Assembly (NCBI GenBank): GCA_903925285.1
Contig: CAIYET010000115.1
Coordinates: 1-63,595 of the forward strand
Origin: Candidatus Hydrogenedentota bacterium
GTDB lineage: Bacteria; Hydrogenedentota; Hydrogenedentia; Hydrogenedentales; SLHB01
Reading direction: 5' to 3'
DNA length: 63,595 nt
Notes under the pieces: generated by a model
Told to the model about the DNA's origin: nothing
Database searches by the model: none
What the model saw: the letters and a program-made list of their open reading frames with translations, nothing else
In this document: in pieces, positions 18,013-25,993 of the stretch
Position numbering within the stretch: position 1 is the stretch's first letter
Layout: each line of letters starts with the position of its first letter
Program-made: the position numbers and the translations under genes

Positions 18013-18232
18013 ACTGACTCTGCTCTATCACGAAACACGCGTGGCCATTCGCTATGGCGAGACGTTGACATTCGGGTCAGACCACACACGCCTTTCGCTG
18101 TATGGCGAAGAGATTCACATTTCAAACTATCTTCCATTTGGCGCGGCGTACCAGATCGGCATCGATCCAGCCAGGCAACAAAGCGATCAAGAATGGATTG
18201 GCGCGCAATTAAACTTCGGGCGGCACTGGTGA
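17996..18232 (+). CDS. Hypothetical protein
   Basis: 78 residues, start at ATG 17996 or 18005. Beta-rich N-terminal half (VAIRYGETLTFGSDHTRLSL). No family recognised. It overlaps the exonuclease at its start and the DUF559 gene at its end. Confidence 0.5.
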   Translation: MLVMSELTLLYHETRVAIRYGETLTFGSDHTRLSLYGEEIHISNYLPFGAAYQIGIDPARQQSDQEWIGAQLNFGRHW

Positions 18233-18600
18233 AAAAGATTTTCACCTACGCCACGTCGATGCGCCGCAACCGCGTCCCGGCTGAACAAAAGATGTTCGGG
18301 TTGCTGCGCGCCTGGCGCATCGAATTCAAGACCCAGGTCGTCATCGGTCATTACATCGCCGACTTCGTGATCGACAAACTGGTCATCGAACTCGATGGAC
18401 CAACGCACGTCGGGCGCGAGCAATACGACCGCGAGCGGGATGCTTATTTGCGGAAGTCTGGTTGCAATGTGATGCGATTTCCAAACCGCATTGTGTACGA
18501 AGACCCGCGCCAAATCAAAGCCGAGATCTTCAAGCAATACCCGATGCTGCAGGCGCGCGCGGCAATCCGCAAATCAAAACTATTCGGAAGGTGGACGTGA
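18229..18600 (+). CDS. DUF559 endonuclease-like protein
   Basis: 123 residues from GTG 18229, which overlaps the previous stop; an in-frame ATG at 18193 is the alternative. It matches the DUF559/Vsr-like restriction endonuclease fold: PAEQKMF, then YIADFVIDKLVIELDGPTH (D and E-x-D of the PD-(D/E)XK core) and RDAYLRKSGCNVMRFPN. Members are predicted nucleases with unknown targets. Confidence 0.8.
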   Translation: MKKIFTYATSMRRNRVPAEQKMFGLLRAWRIEFKTQVVIGHYIADFVIDKLVIELDGPTHVGREQYDRERDAYLRKSGCNVMRFPNRIVYEDPRQIKAEIFKQYPMLQARAAIRKSKLFGRWT

Positions 18601-18909
18601 TGGCATGGATCAAGACAGATGACCGACTCCCGCCCGGGCAAATGGGTTTTGGGTCGCCACAATCGAGGAACCTGGATTGACAGCGATGATCCTGAGAATG
18701 TGAACTGCGTTGTCGTCAAACTTAAAAAAGGCATCAGCCAGCGGGAACGCAATGGTCTTTCAGACGACGACTCAAGGAAACGTCTTTTCACGAGCGGCAA
18801 TAACCTTGTCCCGTACAGCTTTCACACGTTCGGACCCGACAATTTCTTTGGTCAAACTATTACTCTCTGGCAACCCATCGAAGAAGCGCAACAGGTGGAA
18901 TCCAGATGA
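18600..18909 (+). pseudogene. DUF551-like protein, frameshifted
   Basis: ATG 18600 (TGATG overlap) reads MAWIKTDDRLPP, the usual start of the small DUF551 domain. The rest, GKWVLG to ITLWQPIEEA, is in another frame ending at 18909. The break lies in the CCCGCCCGGG run near 18630-18640. If repaired the protein has about 102 residues. The function of the family is unknown; it is frequent in phages. Confidence 0.65.
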
Positions 18910-19796
18910 AAGTAACATTCGCAGGGATCGTCTTCAACGGCGACCACTTTCTCGAGCAAGTCATTCGCGCCGTCAAGCCATTCGGCACGGTCGTGTTCGT
19001 CGAGGGACCGACCGCGCACTATCAAAAACTGGGATTCAAGAAAAGCAGTGACCGCACCAATCGAATCCTCGAGGACTTGCGCATTCCAGTAATCCATGGC
19101 TGCTGGGAAGAAAAAGATGAGGAAGCCGCGGCGACCGCTCGCCTGATCCCCGAAGACACGGACTTTGTTTGGTGGATCGATTCCGACGAAGTGTGGGACA
19201 CGAAGGACATTCAACGGATCCTCGCTTTGCTTGAGACCGGTCAATATGACAGCGTCGCGTTCAAGACCTGGAGCTACTTCGCCGGCTTCGAGTATGTCGT
19301 CAGCGGTTGGGAGCGCGCGCAACCGTTCCACCGCATTCAACGCTGGTATCCGGGCGCGCAATGGGCAACCCACCGCCCGCCGACCGTGAACGATCCAAAG
19401 ACAAGCAAGCCGTGGCGCGAGGGCGGACGCCATCTCTCGCACGAAGAGACCGAATCTATGGGGTTGAATCTCTACCATTATTCATACGTCTACCCAAGCC
19501 AGGTCGAAGCCAAGTCGCGCTATTACGCGGACTATAATCCAGCGATCTGCATTCCCGATTACTATTGGACCGTGTTCTTGCCGTGGGCGAAAGGCAATTT
19601 CGCTGAGCGCAAAGAGATCGAGCGCAAATGGCAAGGCGTGCATAACTTCATACCCTCGTACCGCGGCGACACGTTCCCCGTGAAAAGCATCCTGCCGCAT
19701 CCCGACGCAATTAACAAGGCAATGCAAAAACTGGATGCGCGCTGGCTCGAGGAAATGGGGGTTTTGGAGCAAATACTGAAATGGATTGTCGCGTGA
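18906..19796 (+). CDS. Glycosyltransferase, GT-A type
   Basis: 296 residues. VTFAGIVFNGDHFLEQVIRA and VFVEGPTAHY at the N-terminus, then VWWIDSDEVW near residue 87-96 with a DxD metal site, and W-x-RIQRWYPGA with HLSHEE. The pattern fits family 2-like transferases that use NDP-sugars. Soluble, no membrane segment. It lies between DUF551 and an acyltransferase gene, strengthening a sugar-decoration role. Confidence 0.8.
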   Translation: MKVTFAGIVFNGDHFLEQVIRAVKPFGTVVFVEGPTAHYQKLGFKKSSDRTNRILEDLRIPVIHGCWEEKDEEAAATARLIPEDTDFVWWIDSDEVWDTKDIQRILALLETGQYDSVAFKTWSYFAGFEYVVSGWERAQPFHRIQRWYPGAQWATHRPPTVNDPKTSKPWREGGRHLSHEETESMGLNLYHYSYVYPSQVEAKSRYYADYNPAICIPDYYWTVFLPWAKGNFAERKEIERKWQGVHNFIPSYRGDTFPVKSILPHPDAINKAMQKLDARWLEEMGVLEQILKWIVA

Positions 19797-19869
19797 CGTG
19801 GCAGGAAAGCCCGCTGTATTGCAAATCCATGCGAAATCGGCTGGCGCGACAATTCTCGTAAGAGGTGAA

Positions 19870-20347
19870 ATGGCACAACTGGGCGCACACATCCTCGGCG
19901 ACTTGAGCACGCAACCACGCTGCGAGCATCCGCTGTCCTACTGGGAAGGGCGGGACGCCTGGCTCGATTGCCGCGAACCCGATCACCTCGTCAGCGGCGA
20001 AGCCAACTTCGGACAAGAGGTGCGGATCGTCGTTCAGTCGCACGACAAGTACGACTTTAACATCGTCGTGGCACGACCGGTCACGGTGCATCGACTGGCG
20101 TTCGTCGCGTCGTTCGGGCGCGATTGTCGCGCTGGGATCAGTTGTCCGCTCGATGGACGTGGCGGCATGGACAATGGTTGCCGGCAACCCCGCGCAAGTG
20201 ATCGCAATATACAATCACGATCAACGACGCTGGATCAAGACACCCACGCTTGAAGAGCGAGTCTTGGCAATCGAAACAAATCTATTCTCGCTCACGGCGA
20301 GTTTGCAAGAACTGACTCGCTCAATGCGAGAGAACTTGGAGCAATGA
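19870..20347 (+). pseudogene. Hexapeptide acyltransferase, frameshifted
   Basis: ATG 19870 follows AGAGGTG. Frame one gives a left-handed beta-helix start (VSGEANFGQEVRIVVQSHD). Frame two gives GAIVALGSVVRSMDVAAWTM and VAGNPAQVI, the standard C-terminal coil of sugar O-/N-acetyltransferases, then a coiled-coil tail ending at 20347. The break is near 20118 in TTCGGGCG. The catalytic His may be the H of VQSHDKYD. It would acetylate a sugar or nucleotide sugar. Confidence 0.7.
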
Positions 20348-20613
20348 TGCGAATCGCATTGTACAAACGAAGTTTCAGTCTGACCGCGCGATATGATAGT
20401 TTCAAATACCGATCAGACAAACGCTGGCGCGCGTTGCAACGCATTTGCCTGTGGATCCTCGCCAAGATCGGCGCTAACGAGACGCAGGCGATGGTGACGT
20501 TCACAACCATCGATGAGCAAAGGGTGTTAGATCTCGCGAAAGCGCATATGAGCGAACTCTATTCTGCTGGATTGCATCCGCGCACCATCATGCTGGGTCG
20601 CACGTGGTCTTGA
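20344..20613 (+). CDS. Hypothetical protein
   Basis: 89 residues, ATGA-coupled to the acyltransferase. Helical and basic N-terminal half, then VTFTTIDEQRVLDLAKAHMS. The frame may continue as VLNNLNKIDLGTEPFEM in another frame up to about 20693, which would imply another one-base break near 20606. No family recognised. Confidence 0.5.
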   Translation: MMRIALYKRSFSLTARYDSFKYRSDKRWRALQRICLWILAKIGANETQAMVTFTTIDEQRVLDLAKAHMSELYSAGLHPRTIMLGRTWS

Positions 20614-20694
20614 ACAACTTAAACAAGATCGATCTCGGAACCGAACCTTTCGAGATGAACGATGGACTCGGCACGCCAATCGATTGGAGCTGAC

Positions 20695-20770
20695 ATGAAG
20701 CAACAAATGGTGGCACCACCCCGAGGACAGCATCGAGACCATCGCCGATTACCTCGGCATAAAAATTTAG
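20695..20770 (+). pseudogene. Small ORF with start-codon indel
   Basis: One frame reads SNKWWHHPEDSIETIADYLG followed by IKI and a stop at 20768-20770. Removing one A after ATG 20695 would put it in frame. The peptide looks coding-like (Trp, His, acidic helix), but the evidence is thin. Confidence 0.3.
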
Positions 20771-20780
20771 AGGAGGAAAT

Positions 20781-20858
20781 ATGGACAACCCAACCCAGGA
20801 CACCCCGAACGCGCAATCCAAAAATCTCACGGGTCTTTTTGATGAGGCGACAAAATGA
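20781..20858 (+). CDS. Micro-ORF, 25 residues
   Basis: A perfect GAGGAGG lies six bases before ATG 20781, the best ribosome binding site in the region. The peptide is acidic with Asn, Gln and Thr and no known motif. Its stop overlaps ATG 20855, so it may act as a translational leader for the next gene. Confidence 0.5.
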   Translation: MDNPTQDTPNAQSKNLTGLFDEATK

Positions 20859-21097
20859 GCCAACACCTCGAGGAGCGCGACCCGATCGCCATCATCCAAT
20901 GGCGTAACTTTCTCATGGATGGATTAATCGAGGAACTCGCACGCAACCGTGAGCTATTGGACGCATACAAAGCCAACAATGCTACATTGGGAGCGATGGT
21001 GATCGCGGCGAAAATTAAAGAGGCAGAGGATGCCATCCGAGAAGATGACGTGGTCAGGATGATCCACGCTTATCGAGAATTGACGGAGTCGGAATGA
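20855..21097 (+). CDS. Hypothetical helical protein
   Basis: 80 residues, almost entirely helical and charged (LIEELARNRELLDAYKAN, IKEAEDAIREDDVVRMIHAY). It is ATGA-coupled on both sides and lies just before the DNA methyltransferase. Unknown function. Confidence 0.6.
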   Translation: MSQHLEERDPIAIIQWRNFLMDGLIEELARNRELLDAYKANNATLGAMVIAAKIKEAEDAIREDDVVRMIHAYRELTESE

Positions 21098-22290
21098 TAA
21101 ACTTTTTACAAGGGCACGTGCTCGAGCAGCTGAAAACGATTGGCGACGGCACGGTCCAGACCATCGTCACAAGTCCGCCCTATTGGGGACTTCGCGCCTA
21201 TGGAACCGAGCCGCAAATCTGGCGCAATGGGCACGAGCTATGCGCGGAGCACGAATGGCAATCTTTCACACAAATTAAAAAGCGTCCCGATTTGCCCCCC
21301 GAACCGAACAGCAACCCGAACATCTTTTGTTCAGCCGGGACGCGGTTGCGGCGCATCAAAGCAATAAACCTTGACGACTACGGGCGCGGCAAGCGCGAGG
21401 ACATTGTGATGAAGTCCGACACCTGCGCTGTTTGCGGAGCATGGCGCGGCGAGCTGGGACAAGAGCCGACGCCGGCGGAATACGTGCGCCACCTGGTCGA
21501 GATTTTCAGATATGCCCGGCGGACGCTGCGCGACGACGGTACGCTCTGGCTCAACCTCGGCGATTCGTACGCAGGAGGAAACGCGCCCGGCAACAAGGTG
21601 ATTGGGAATCCTGAATTCAACAAGAACCGACCCAGCCGAGCGGCGACCCTGACCGGCGGAAAAAAAACGCCGGCTGGACTGAACGCCAAGAACCTGATCG
21701 GCATCCCCTGGCGTGTTGCCTTCGCGCTCCAGGACGATGGCTGGATTTTGAGAAACGACATCATCTGGGCGAAGCCGAACCCCATGCCCGAAAGCGTCAC
21801 CGACCGCTGCACGCGCTCGCACGAATACGTTTTTTTATTCAGCAAGTCGCCCAGATATTATTTCGATGCGGAGGCGATAAAAGAGGAGAGCGTAACAAAA
21901 AGTATGCCAGGTAGTAATTACACAGATACCAGGATGACCCACGGCACAGGTGGCGGAAATTCAGGATTCAAAAAAGCGTTTGAGAAAATGAAAACCGGAG
22001 AACTCAACGGACGCAACAAGCGCGATGTGTGGACCGTGAGCACATTGCCCTACAAAGGCGCCCACTTCGCCACGATGCCGCCCAAGCTGGTCGAGCCGAT
22101 GATTCTCGCCGGCTGCCCAGCCGGTGGGACCGTGCTCGATCCATTTGGTGGCAGCGGGACCGTGAGCCAAGTCGCCGAGCGCCTGGGACGCAGCAGCATC
22201 TACATCGACCTCAACCCAGCCTACCTCGAACTCGCCCAAGAGCGAAACAAGCAACGCGCGCTGACCCCAGCGAGCGAGGGCGAATCCTAA
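21094..22290 (+). CDS. DNA amino-methyltransferase, beta class
   Basis: 398 residues. The catalytic motif TSPPYWGLR lies at 26-34 and the SAM-binding DPFGGSGT near 348-355, giving the beta order of N4-cytosine or N6-adenine DNA methyltransferases. SPPYW is more typical of N4-cytosine enzymes. An insert with CAEHEW, FCSAG and CAVCGAW may bind zinc. No cognate restriction enzyme is adjacent, so protection from host restriction is the likely purpose. Confidence 0.9.
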   Translation: MINFLQGHVLEQLKTIGDGTVQTIVTSPPYWGLRAYGTEPQIWRNGHELCAEHEWQSFTQIKKRPDLPPEPNSNPNIFCSAGTRLRRIKAINLDDYGRGKREDIVMKSDTCAVCGAWRGELGQEPTPAEYVRHLVEIFRYARRTLRDDGTLWLNLGDSYAGGNAPGNKVIGNPEFNKNRPSRAATLTGGKKTPAGLNAKNLIGIPWRVAFALQDDGWILRNDIIWAKPNPMPESVTDRCTRSHEYVFLFSKSPRYYFDAEAIKEESVTKSMPGSNYTDTRMTHGTGGGNSGFKKAFEKMKTGELNGRNKRDVWTVSTLPYKGAHFATMPPKLVEPMILAGCPAGGTVLDPFGGSGTVSQVAERLGRSSIYIDLNPAYLELAQERNKQRALTPASEGES

Positions 22291-22295
22291 AATGA

Positions 22296-22723
22296 ATGTG
22301 GCGCACGACCGACCAGCGCGCGCGCGCGCAACCCAATCGGTTACAAACTGGCGGCGACGTGCTCGACCTGAGTCAAGCGGATCGCGATAGCCGCTTGCTT
22401 CCATTCCCAAGGTCATCAACAAGATCGTGCACAATCGAAAATTACCGACGCACGTCTTTTCCGAAGGCGCACCGGACGACTTTGATGAACTGATGGGAAG
22501 TGTGCTAGGTGAGGTTACGCTGCACCTCAACGGCGATCCAACCGAAGCATTCAACGCATTGGCGAGCGCACGCGTGCTCATCACCTCGCGCAGTGGATTC
22601 TCGTATCTCGCCGGCATCGTCAATTCACACCTGAAGATCGCGCCGCCGTTCTGGCACCACATTCCCGACGCGGATGGATGGATCCAAGCCACGCTCGATG
22701 GAGAATTTGAACTATGGCATTGA
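22296..22723 (+). pseudogene. Glycosyltransferase fragment, frameshifted
   Basis: The frame from 22296 contains GGDVLDLSQADRDSRLLPF, like the RRGDV motif of fucosyltransferase-like enzymes. The frame from GTG 22427 continues with THVFSEGAPDDF, LHLNGDPTEAFNALASARVL and TSRSGFSYLAG, typical of the C-terminal half of the same family. The break is near 22400. The first 100 or so residues are missing, so even with the indel repaired this is a truncated gene. Confidence 0.55.
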
Positions 22724-23658
22724 CAACACACTACTGCACACTCTTCGATGAGACTTATGCCGTCAAAGGGCTTGCGCTGGCCGCGTCTATGGCGTTGAAT
22801 GTCCAAGATTATAGATTGCACATTCTGGCGCTCGACTCAACAACCTTTCGACTCGTCTGCGAATGGATCGAGGGCGCGGATTTACTCGGACATGGCTGGA
22901 TGGAAAAGCACGTCACCGTCACCAACCTGACCGATGTAATGACGGATGAACTGCGCGACACGCGCCGCTCGCGAACCTGGCAAGAGTTTTGCTGGACGCT
23001 GGCATCGGTGTGGCTTAAAATGAATCTGCTGGCTGTGCCCGAAGGCGAACGCTGCATCTACCTCGATGCGGACTCCTATTTCTTTTCTGATCCAAAGCCC
23101 GTGTACGCCGAGATTGGCGATGCCAGCATCGCGCTTGTGCCACATCGCATTCATCCAAGTCGTGCAGAATTGTTTATCGGCAACGGCACCTACAACGCCA
23201 ACTTCATCTACATGCGGAACAATCTAACGGGGCGAGCGTTCGCCGAGGACTGGGCGCGCCGCTGTATCGACTGGTGCTTCTACCGGCAAGAGGATGGAAA
23301 ATTTGGCGACCAGGGGCATCTGGATGAACTCGTCAAAATCCATCCCGTGTTTGACATCCAATCACGCGGACTAAACCTTGCGCCGTGGAATCAGGGACAA
23401 TACAGTTACTGGGTGTCTGAACTTGTCGGCGCGCCCGACTGGATCGAGGTCTGGGATCGCGATCCAGTCGGGCGCGAAGTCTTGCGAACGGATCCGCTGG
23501 TGCTCTATCACTTCCACGAGTACATGCACAACATACGCTTGACGGCGTGGGACCTGCATCCAATGGTGCGCGAGAAAATTTACGCGCCTTACATCGAACA
23601 TTCCGAGCAACTCAGCCAATATCTCGCCGAGAGAAAAGAACGATGGCAGACCTCTTGA
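22714..23658 (+). CDS. GT8-like glycosyltransferase
   Basis: 314 residues. THYCTLFDETYAVKGLALAA opens a GT-A fold; IYLDADSYFFSDP (about 110-122) is the DxD metal site characteristic of GT8/nucleotide-diphospho-sugar transferases. YNANFIYMRNN and a late HFHEYMHN (with His) fit the family. Soluble enzyme. It is tightly packed between the fragment above and a small ORF. Confidence 0.8.
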   Translation: MALTTHYCTLFDETYAVKGLALAASMALNVQDYRLHILALDSTTFRLVCEWIEGADLLGHGWMEKHVTVTNLTDVMTDELRDTRRSRTWQEFCWTLASVWLKMNLLAVPEGERCIYLDADSYFFSDPKPVYAEIGDASIALVPHRIHPSRAELFIGNGTYNANFIYMRNNLTGRAFAEDWARRCIDWCFYRQEDGKFGDQGHLDELVKIHPVFDIQSRGLNLAPWNQGQYSYWVSELVGAPDWIEVWDRDPVGREVLRTDPLVLYHFHEYMHNIRLTAWDLHPMVREKIYAPYIEHSEQLSQYLAERKERWQTS

Positions 23659-23783
23659 CAGTACGGGTGGAGATTCCGCTCGGTGTAACATACACCACGC
23701 TCCAATGGGTGGGCGCGTACACGCAGGGAACTATTCCAAGCTGGCGTGATTTGCATTTTCCGAAACCAAGATTCAAGGAGTAA
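23643..23783 (+). CDS. Small hypothetical protein
   Basis: 46 residues from ATG 23643 inside the end of the GT8 gene. TVRVEIPLGVTYTTLQWVGA suggests a beta strand pair. No family recognised. Confidence 0.4.
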   Translation: MADLLTVRVEIPLGVTYTTLQWVGAYTQGTIPSWRDLHFPKPRFKE

Positions 23784-23784
23784 C

Positions 23785-24036
23785 ATGGCAGACACAGACG
23801 ACAAATTGGATCCCGAAGTCGCTAAACAACTGGCGGCGGCGGCTAACCAAGAGCACGGCGAAGCGGAGTTTAGCCAGGACGCAAAAGCTGGTGTCAGTGT
23901 CGCGTTTCACATTGCAACGCGAATTGCTGGATACTATAAAGCCCTCGTCGCCAATGGTATCGAGCCAACCGACGCGATGGAAATGACCAAAGCGGCGTCA
24001 AACATCTATTGGGTGCATTGGCTCGATAGAAAATGA
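23785..24036 (+). CDS. Hypothetical helical protein
   Basis: 83 residues after a good AAGGAG. Acidic N-terminus and a helical core (AFHIATRIAGYYKALVANG). Unknown family. The following 36 bases to 24073 hold no gene. Confidence 0.6.
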   Translation: MADTDDKLDPEVAKQLAAAANQEHGEAEFSQDAKAGVSVAFHIATRIAGYYKALVANGIEPTDAMEMTKAASNIYWVHWLDRK

Positions 24037-24072
24037 AGGCACTAACATACTTGACACACCGCGAATGTAAAA

Positions 24073-24747
24073 ATGATTGAAACGCTCGTTTGGATTCTCC
24101 CAAGACCGAGAAAAATTATTTACAAAGGCGGATTTCCTTTGCACTTTGAAAAAAAGATACTTCGCCTTTATGGAATTGATGAGAAGAACCCGCAAGGCGT
24201 TCTGCATCCGTTCGGTGGTCGTGCCGAGTATGGAGTTCGCGTTGATTTGAATGCAGATGTAAAACCAACTGTTTGCGCGGACGCGCACCATCTCCCATAC
24301 GCAGATGAATCATTTTCCTTTATTATTTTCGACCCACCTTATTCAGAAGATGAAGCCAAACGGCTTTATGGAACTCCTTATATCAAGGTCGTCAAGTGCA
24401 TTGAAGAATCAGTGCGCGTCCTGAAAAACGGCGGTTACATTGCGCTCTATCATCGGCTTTGGTTGCCTAAACCTGACGGTACGGATTATCACAAACGAAT
24501 TATTGTTCATCCCGGGCAATGGCACGAAGCCCGAACAGTTCACATTTTCAAGAAAAGAACCGAACAGGAATATCAACAGCGAATTGAGGTGAGTCAAGTA
24601 TATGAGTTCCAAAATGAAACCACGCATCCTACTCGCCACGCCGGTCTTCGACCAAAAAGAGTACGCCGTGCCGCAATGGCTCGAAGCCGACAAACTCTAT
24701 ACACACGAACACGACACCTTGATGGTGGACAACAGCGCAACGCCTGA
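24073..24747 (+). CDS. DPPY-type methyltransferase
   Basis: 224 residues. KIIYKGGFPLHFEKKILRL, then VLHPFGGRAEYG in place of SAM motif I, VCADAHHLPYADESFSFIIF and DPPYSEDEAKRLYG as motif IV. This matches small phage methyltransferases thought to act on DNA. The region is visibly more AT-rich than its surroundings, hinting at separate acquisition. The last 45 residues overlap the next gene and are Arg-rich, so the natural stop may be lost by an indel near 24600. Confidence 0.75.
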   Translation: MIETLVWILPRPRKIIYKGGFPLHFEKKILRLYGIDEKNPQGVLHPFGGRAEYGVRVDLNADVKPTVCADAHHLPYADESFSFIIFDPPYSEDEAKRLYGTPYIKVVKCIEESVRVLKNGGYIALYHRLWLPKPDGTDYHKRIIVHPGQWHEARTVHIFKKRTEQEYQQRIEVSQVYEFQNETTHPTRHAGLRPKRVRRAAMARSRQTLYTRTRHLDGGQQRNA

Positions 24748-25312
24748 TTTTTTCGAGCGTCTAAAAACAATAGCCGCGCCCAGCGTACTTACGGCATTGA
24801 ATAATGATTTCCGCGCGCTGTTGATGAACCGAGTGGCGACGCCCGGCGGAGAATACTTCGCGCCGCTCACGCAAGCGGCAGAGCATATTCGCAAGTTCGC
24901 GCTCGTGTATGGCTATGACTACTGGCTGAACATCGATGTCGATGAGTGGGGCGATCCCGATCTAATCGACTATTTGCTAGAGCTGATCGGCGATGCTGAC
25001 GTGCTCGCACACGCCAGCCCAAACCGCCAGCTCAACCAATGGATCGATGGCGGATTCGGCTGTGTCATGTTCAATCGCCGGACTCTGATGTCCTTCTCAT
25101 TCGACGAGTGCCCACCCACCATGGCGCACGATGTTTGGTTCTTTCGCTACGTGCGCGGATATTCACCGCTCGACTATTCTGGGTTGCCAGAGATCAAGAT
25201 CAAGCAAACTCGTGGCACGCGCATCCTGAATCATCAAGACGGGATGTGCGGCGAGAAAATAAACGCTTTCCCAGATGGGAAACCCTACCAACTTACAGTG
25301 AGGTTGACATGA
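24602..25312 (+). CDS. Glycosyltransferase-like protein
   Basis: 236 residues (start ATG 24602 or 24614). RILLATPVFDQKEYAVPQWL and LMVDNSATPDFFERL are typical of a GT2-like family; YWLNIDVDEWGDPD (near 104-117) is the metal-binding DxD region. No membrane segment. It is the last of the sugar genes before the late operon. Confidence 0.7.
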   Translation: MSSKMKPRILLATPVFDQKEYAVPQWLEADKLYTHEHDTLMVDNSATPDFFERLKTIAAPSVLTALNNDFRALLMNRVATPGGEYFAPLTQAAEHIRKFALVYGYDYWLNIDVDEWGDPDLIDYLLELIGDADVLAHASPNRQLNQWIDGGFGCVMFNRRTLMSFSFDECPPTMAHDVWFFRYVRGYSPLDYSGLPEIKIKQTRGTRILNHQDGMCGEKINAFPDGKPYQLTVRLT

Positions 25313-25527
25313 GCACCAGACGAAAACTTGCACGCCGAGCGCCAGCAAGCAAAGAGGCACGGCGAATGAAACACGGACGCGGGGCGCCGACGCCACCCCA
25401 CGCTTGCAAACCCGGAAAAGATCTGTCTGACGAACACACCCATCATCCATATTTTGTATGCCGCTTTTGCGGCGGTGCGATGAAGTCCTATCCGACCAAG
25501 CGCAGGCCGAACAAAAATGCTGAGTGA
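25309..25527 (+). CDS. Small zinc-ribbon protein
   Basis: 72 residues from ATG 25309. A basic N-terminus (RRKLARR, KEARRMKHGRG) is followed by HACKPGKDLS and FVCRFCGG, a likely Cys/His zinc site, then a Lys-rich end. The middle is the repeat shared with the ParB-like gene at 1531. It may bind nucleic acid. Confidence 0.6.
   Translation: MSTRRKLARRAPASKEARRMKHGRGAPTPPHACKPGKDLSDEHTHHPYFVCRFCGGAMKSYPTKRRPNKNAE
25341..25429 (+). repeat. Imperfect direct repeat, copy 2
   Basis: Counterpart of 1531-1619, about 24 kb apart. This copy is in the middle of an intact-looking gene and is probably the source; the other copy is a truncated tail. Confidence 0.75.
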
Positions 25528-25858
25528 GTCGGATCGCAACGTGGTGCGCGACATCGTCTTGGATGTTATGCGCGAGGTCTTGCTGGAGATGCGCGAAGCC
25601 AATCTCAAACCTGTGGGGGCGATTGAGCGACTCTTCCGCATTGAGCCGCAAACAGCGGAACTGCGCCGGCAAGCCAAACTGACCGTCTCGCCCGCCGTGG
25701 CACGTTTCATTCAAGATCATGCGCGCGCTGGACATATCTTGTCGGTCAGCGCGAGTCACGTCTTGGCAATTAACCCAGCCAACGAATTCAGGGTGGTGGA
25801 TCAACTCGGTTGCGAGGATACGCTAACCGCGATCTCGGCAATAAACCAACTGGAGTGA
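25517..25858 (+). CDS. Hypothetical protein
   Basis: 113 residues. Helical start (VVRDIVLDVMREVLLEMREA), then a moderately conserved-looking ILSVSASHVLAINPANEF. No family recognised. Last gene before the late promoter. Confidence 0.55.
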   Translation: MLSESDRNVVRDIVLDVMREVLLEMREANLKPVGAIERLFRIEPQTAELRRQAKLTVSPAVARFIQDHARAGHILSVSASHVLAINPANEFRVVDQLGCEDTLTAISAINQLE

Positions 25859-25860
25859 CC

Positions 25861-25890
25861 TTGACGCGCACCCAGTTTCCATAGTATAAT
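25861..25890 (+). promoter_or_regulatory. Strong late-operon promoter
   Basis: TTGACG, an 18-base spacer and a perfect TATAAT. Predicted start is near 25897, about 97 bases before the prohead protease gene. It is the best promoter in the window and is followed at once by a terminator-like hairpin. Confidence 0.8.
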
Positions 25891-25924
25891 ACTTCCAACA
25901 ATATAACTTTCGGCTCTGAACGAC

Positions 25925-25977
25925 AAGGCGCCGACTTTCTAACACGGACAACCGTGTGGAAAGTCGGCGCCTTTTTT
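25925..25977 (+). terminator. Leader terminator/attenuator
   Basis: A perfect 14-bp stem (25925-25938 with 25960-25973) encloses a second 6-bp stem (ACACGG/CCGTGT, loop ACAA) and ends in TTTTTTG. It lies between the promoter at 25861 and its first gene at 25994. Read-through must be allowed for head genes to be made, so antitermination or attenuation is likely; a short RNA of about 80 nt would otherwise be produced. Confidence 0.9.
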
Positions 25978-25993
25978 GTTACTAGGAGGAACT

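Noticed and set aside
21094..25312. Restriction-modification system around the methyltransferases
   Set aside because: No restriction or specificity subunit is adjacent; the methyltransferases look solitary.
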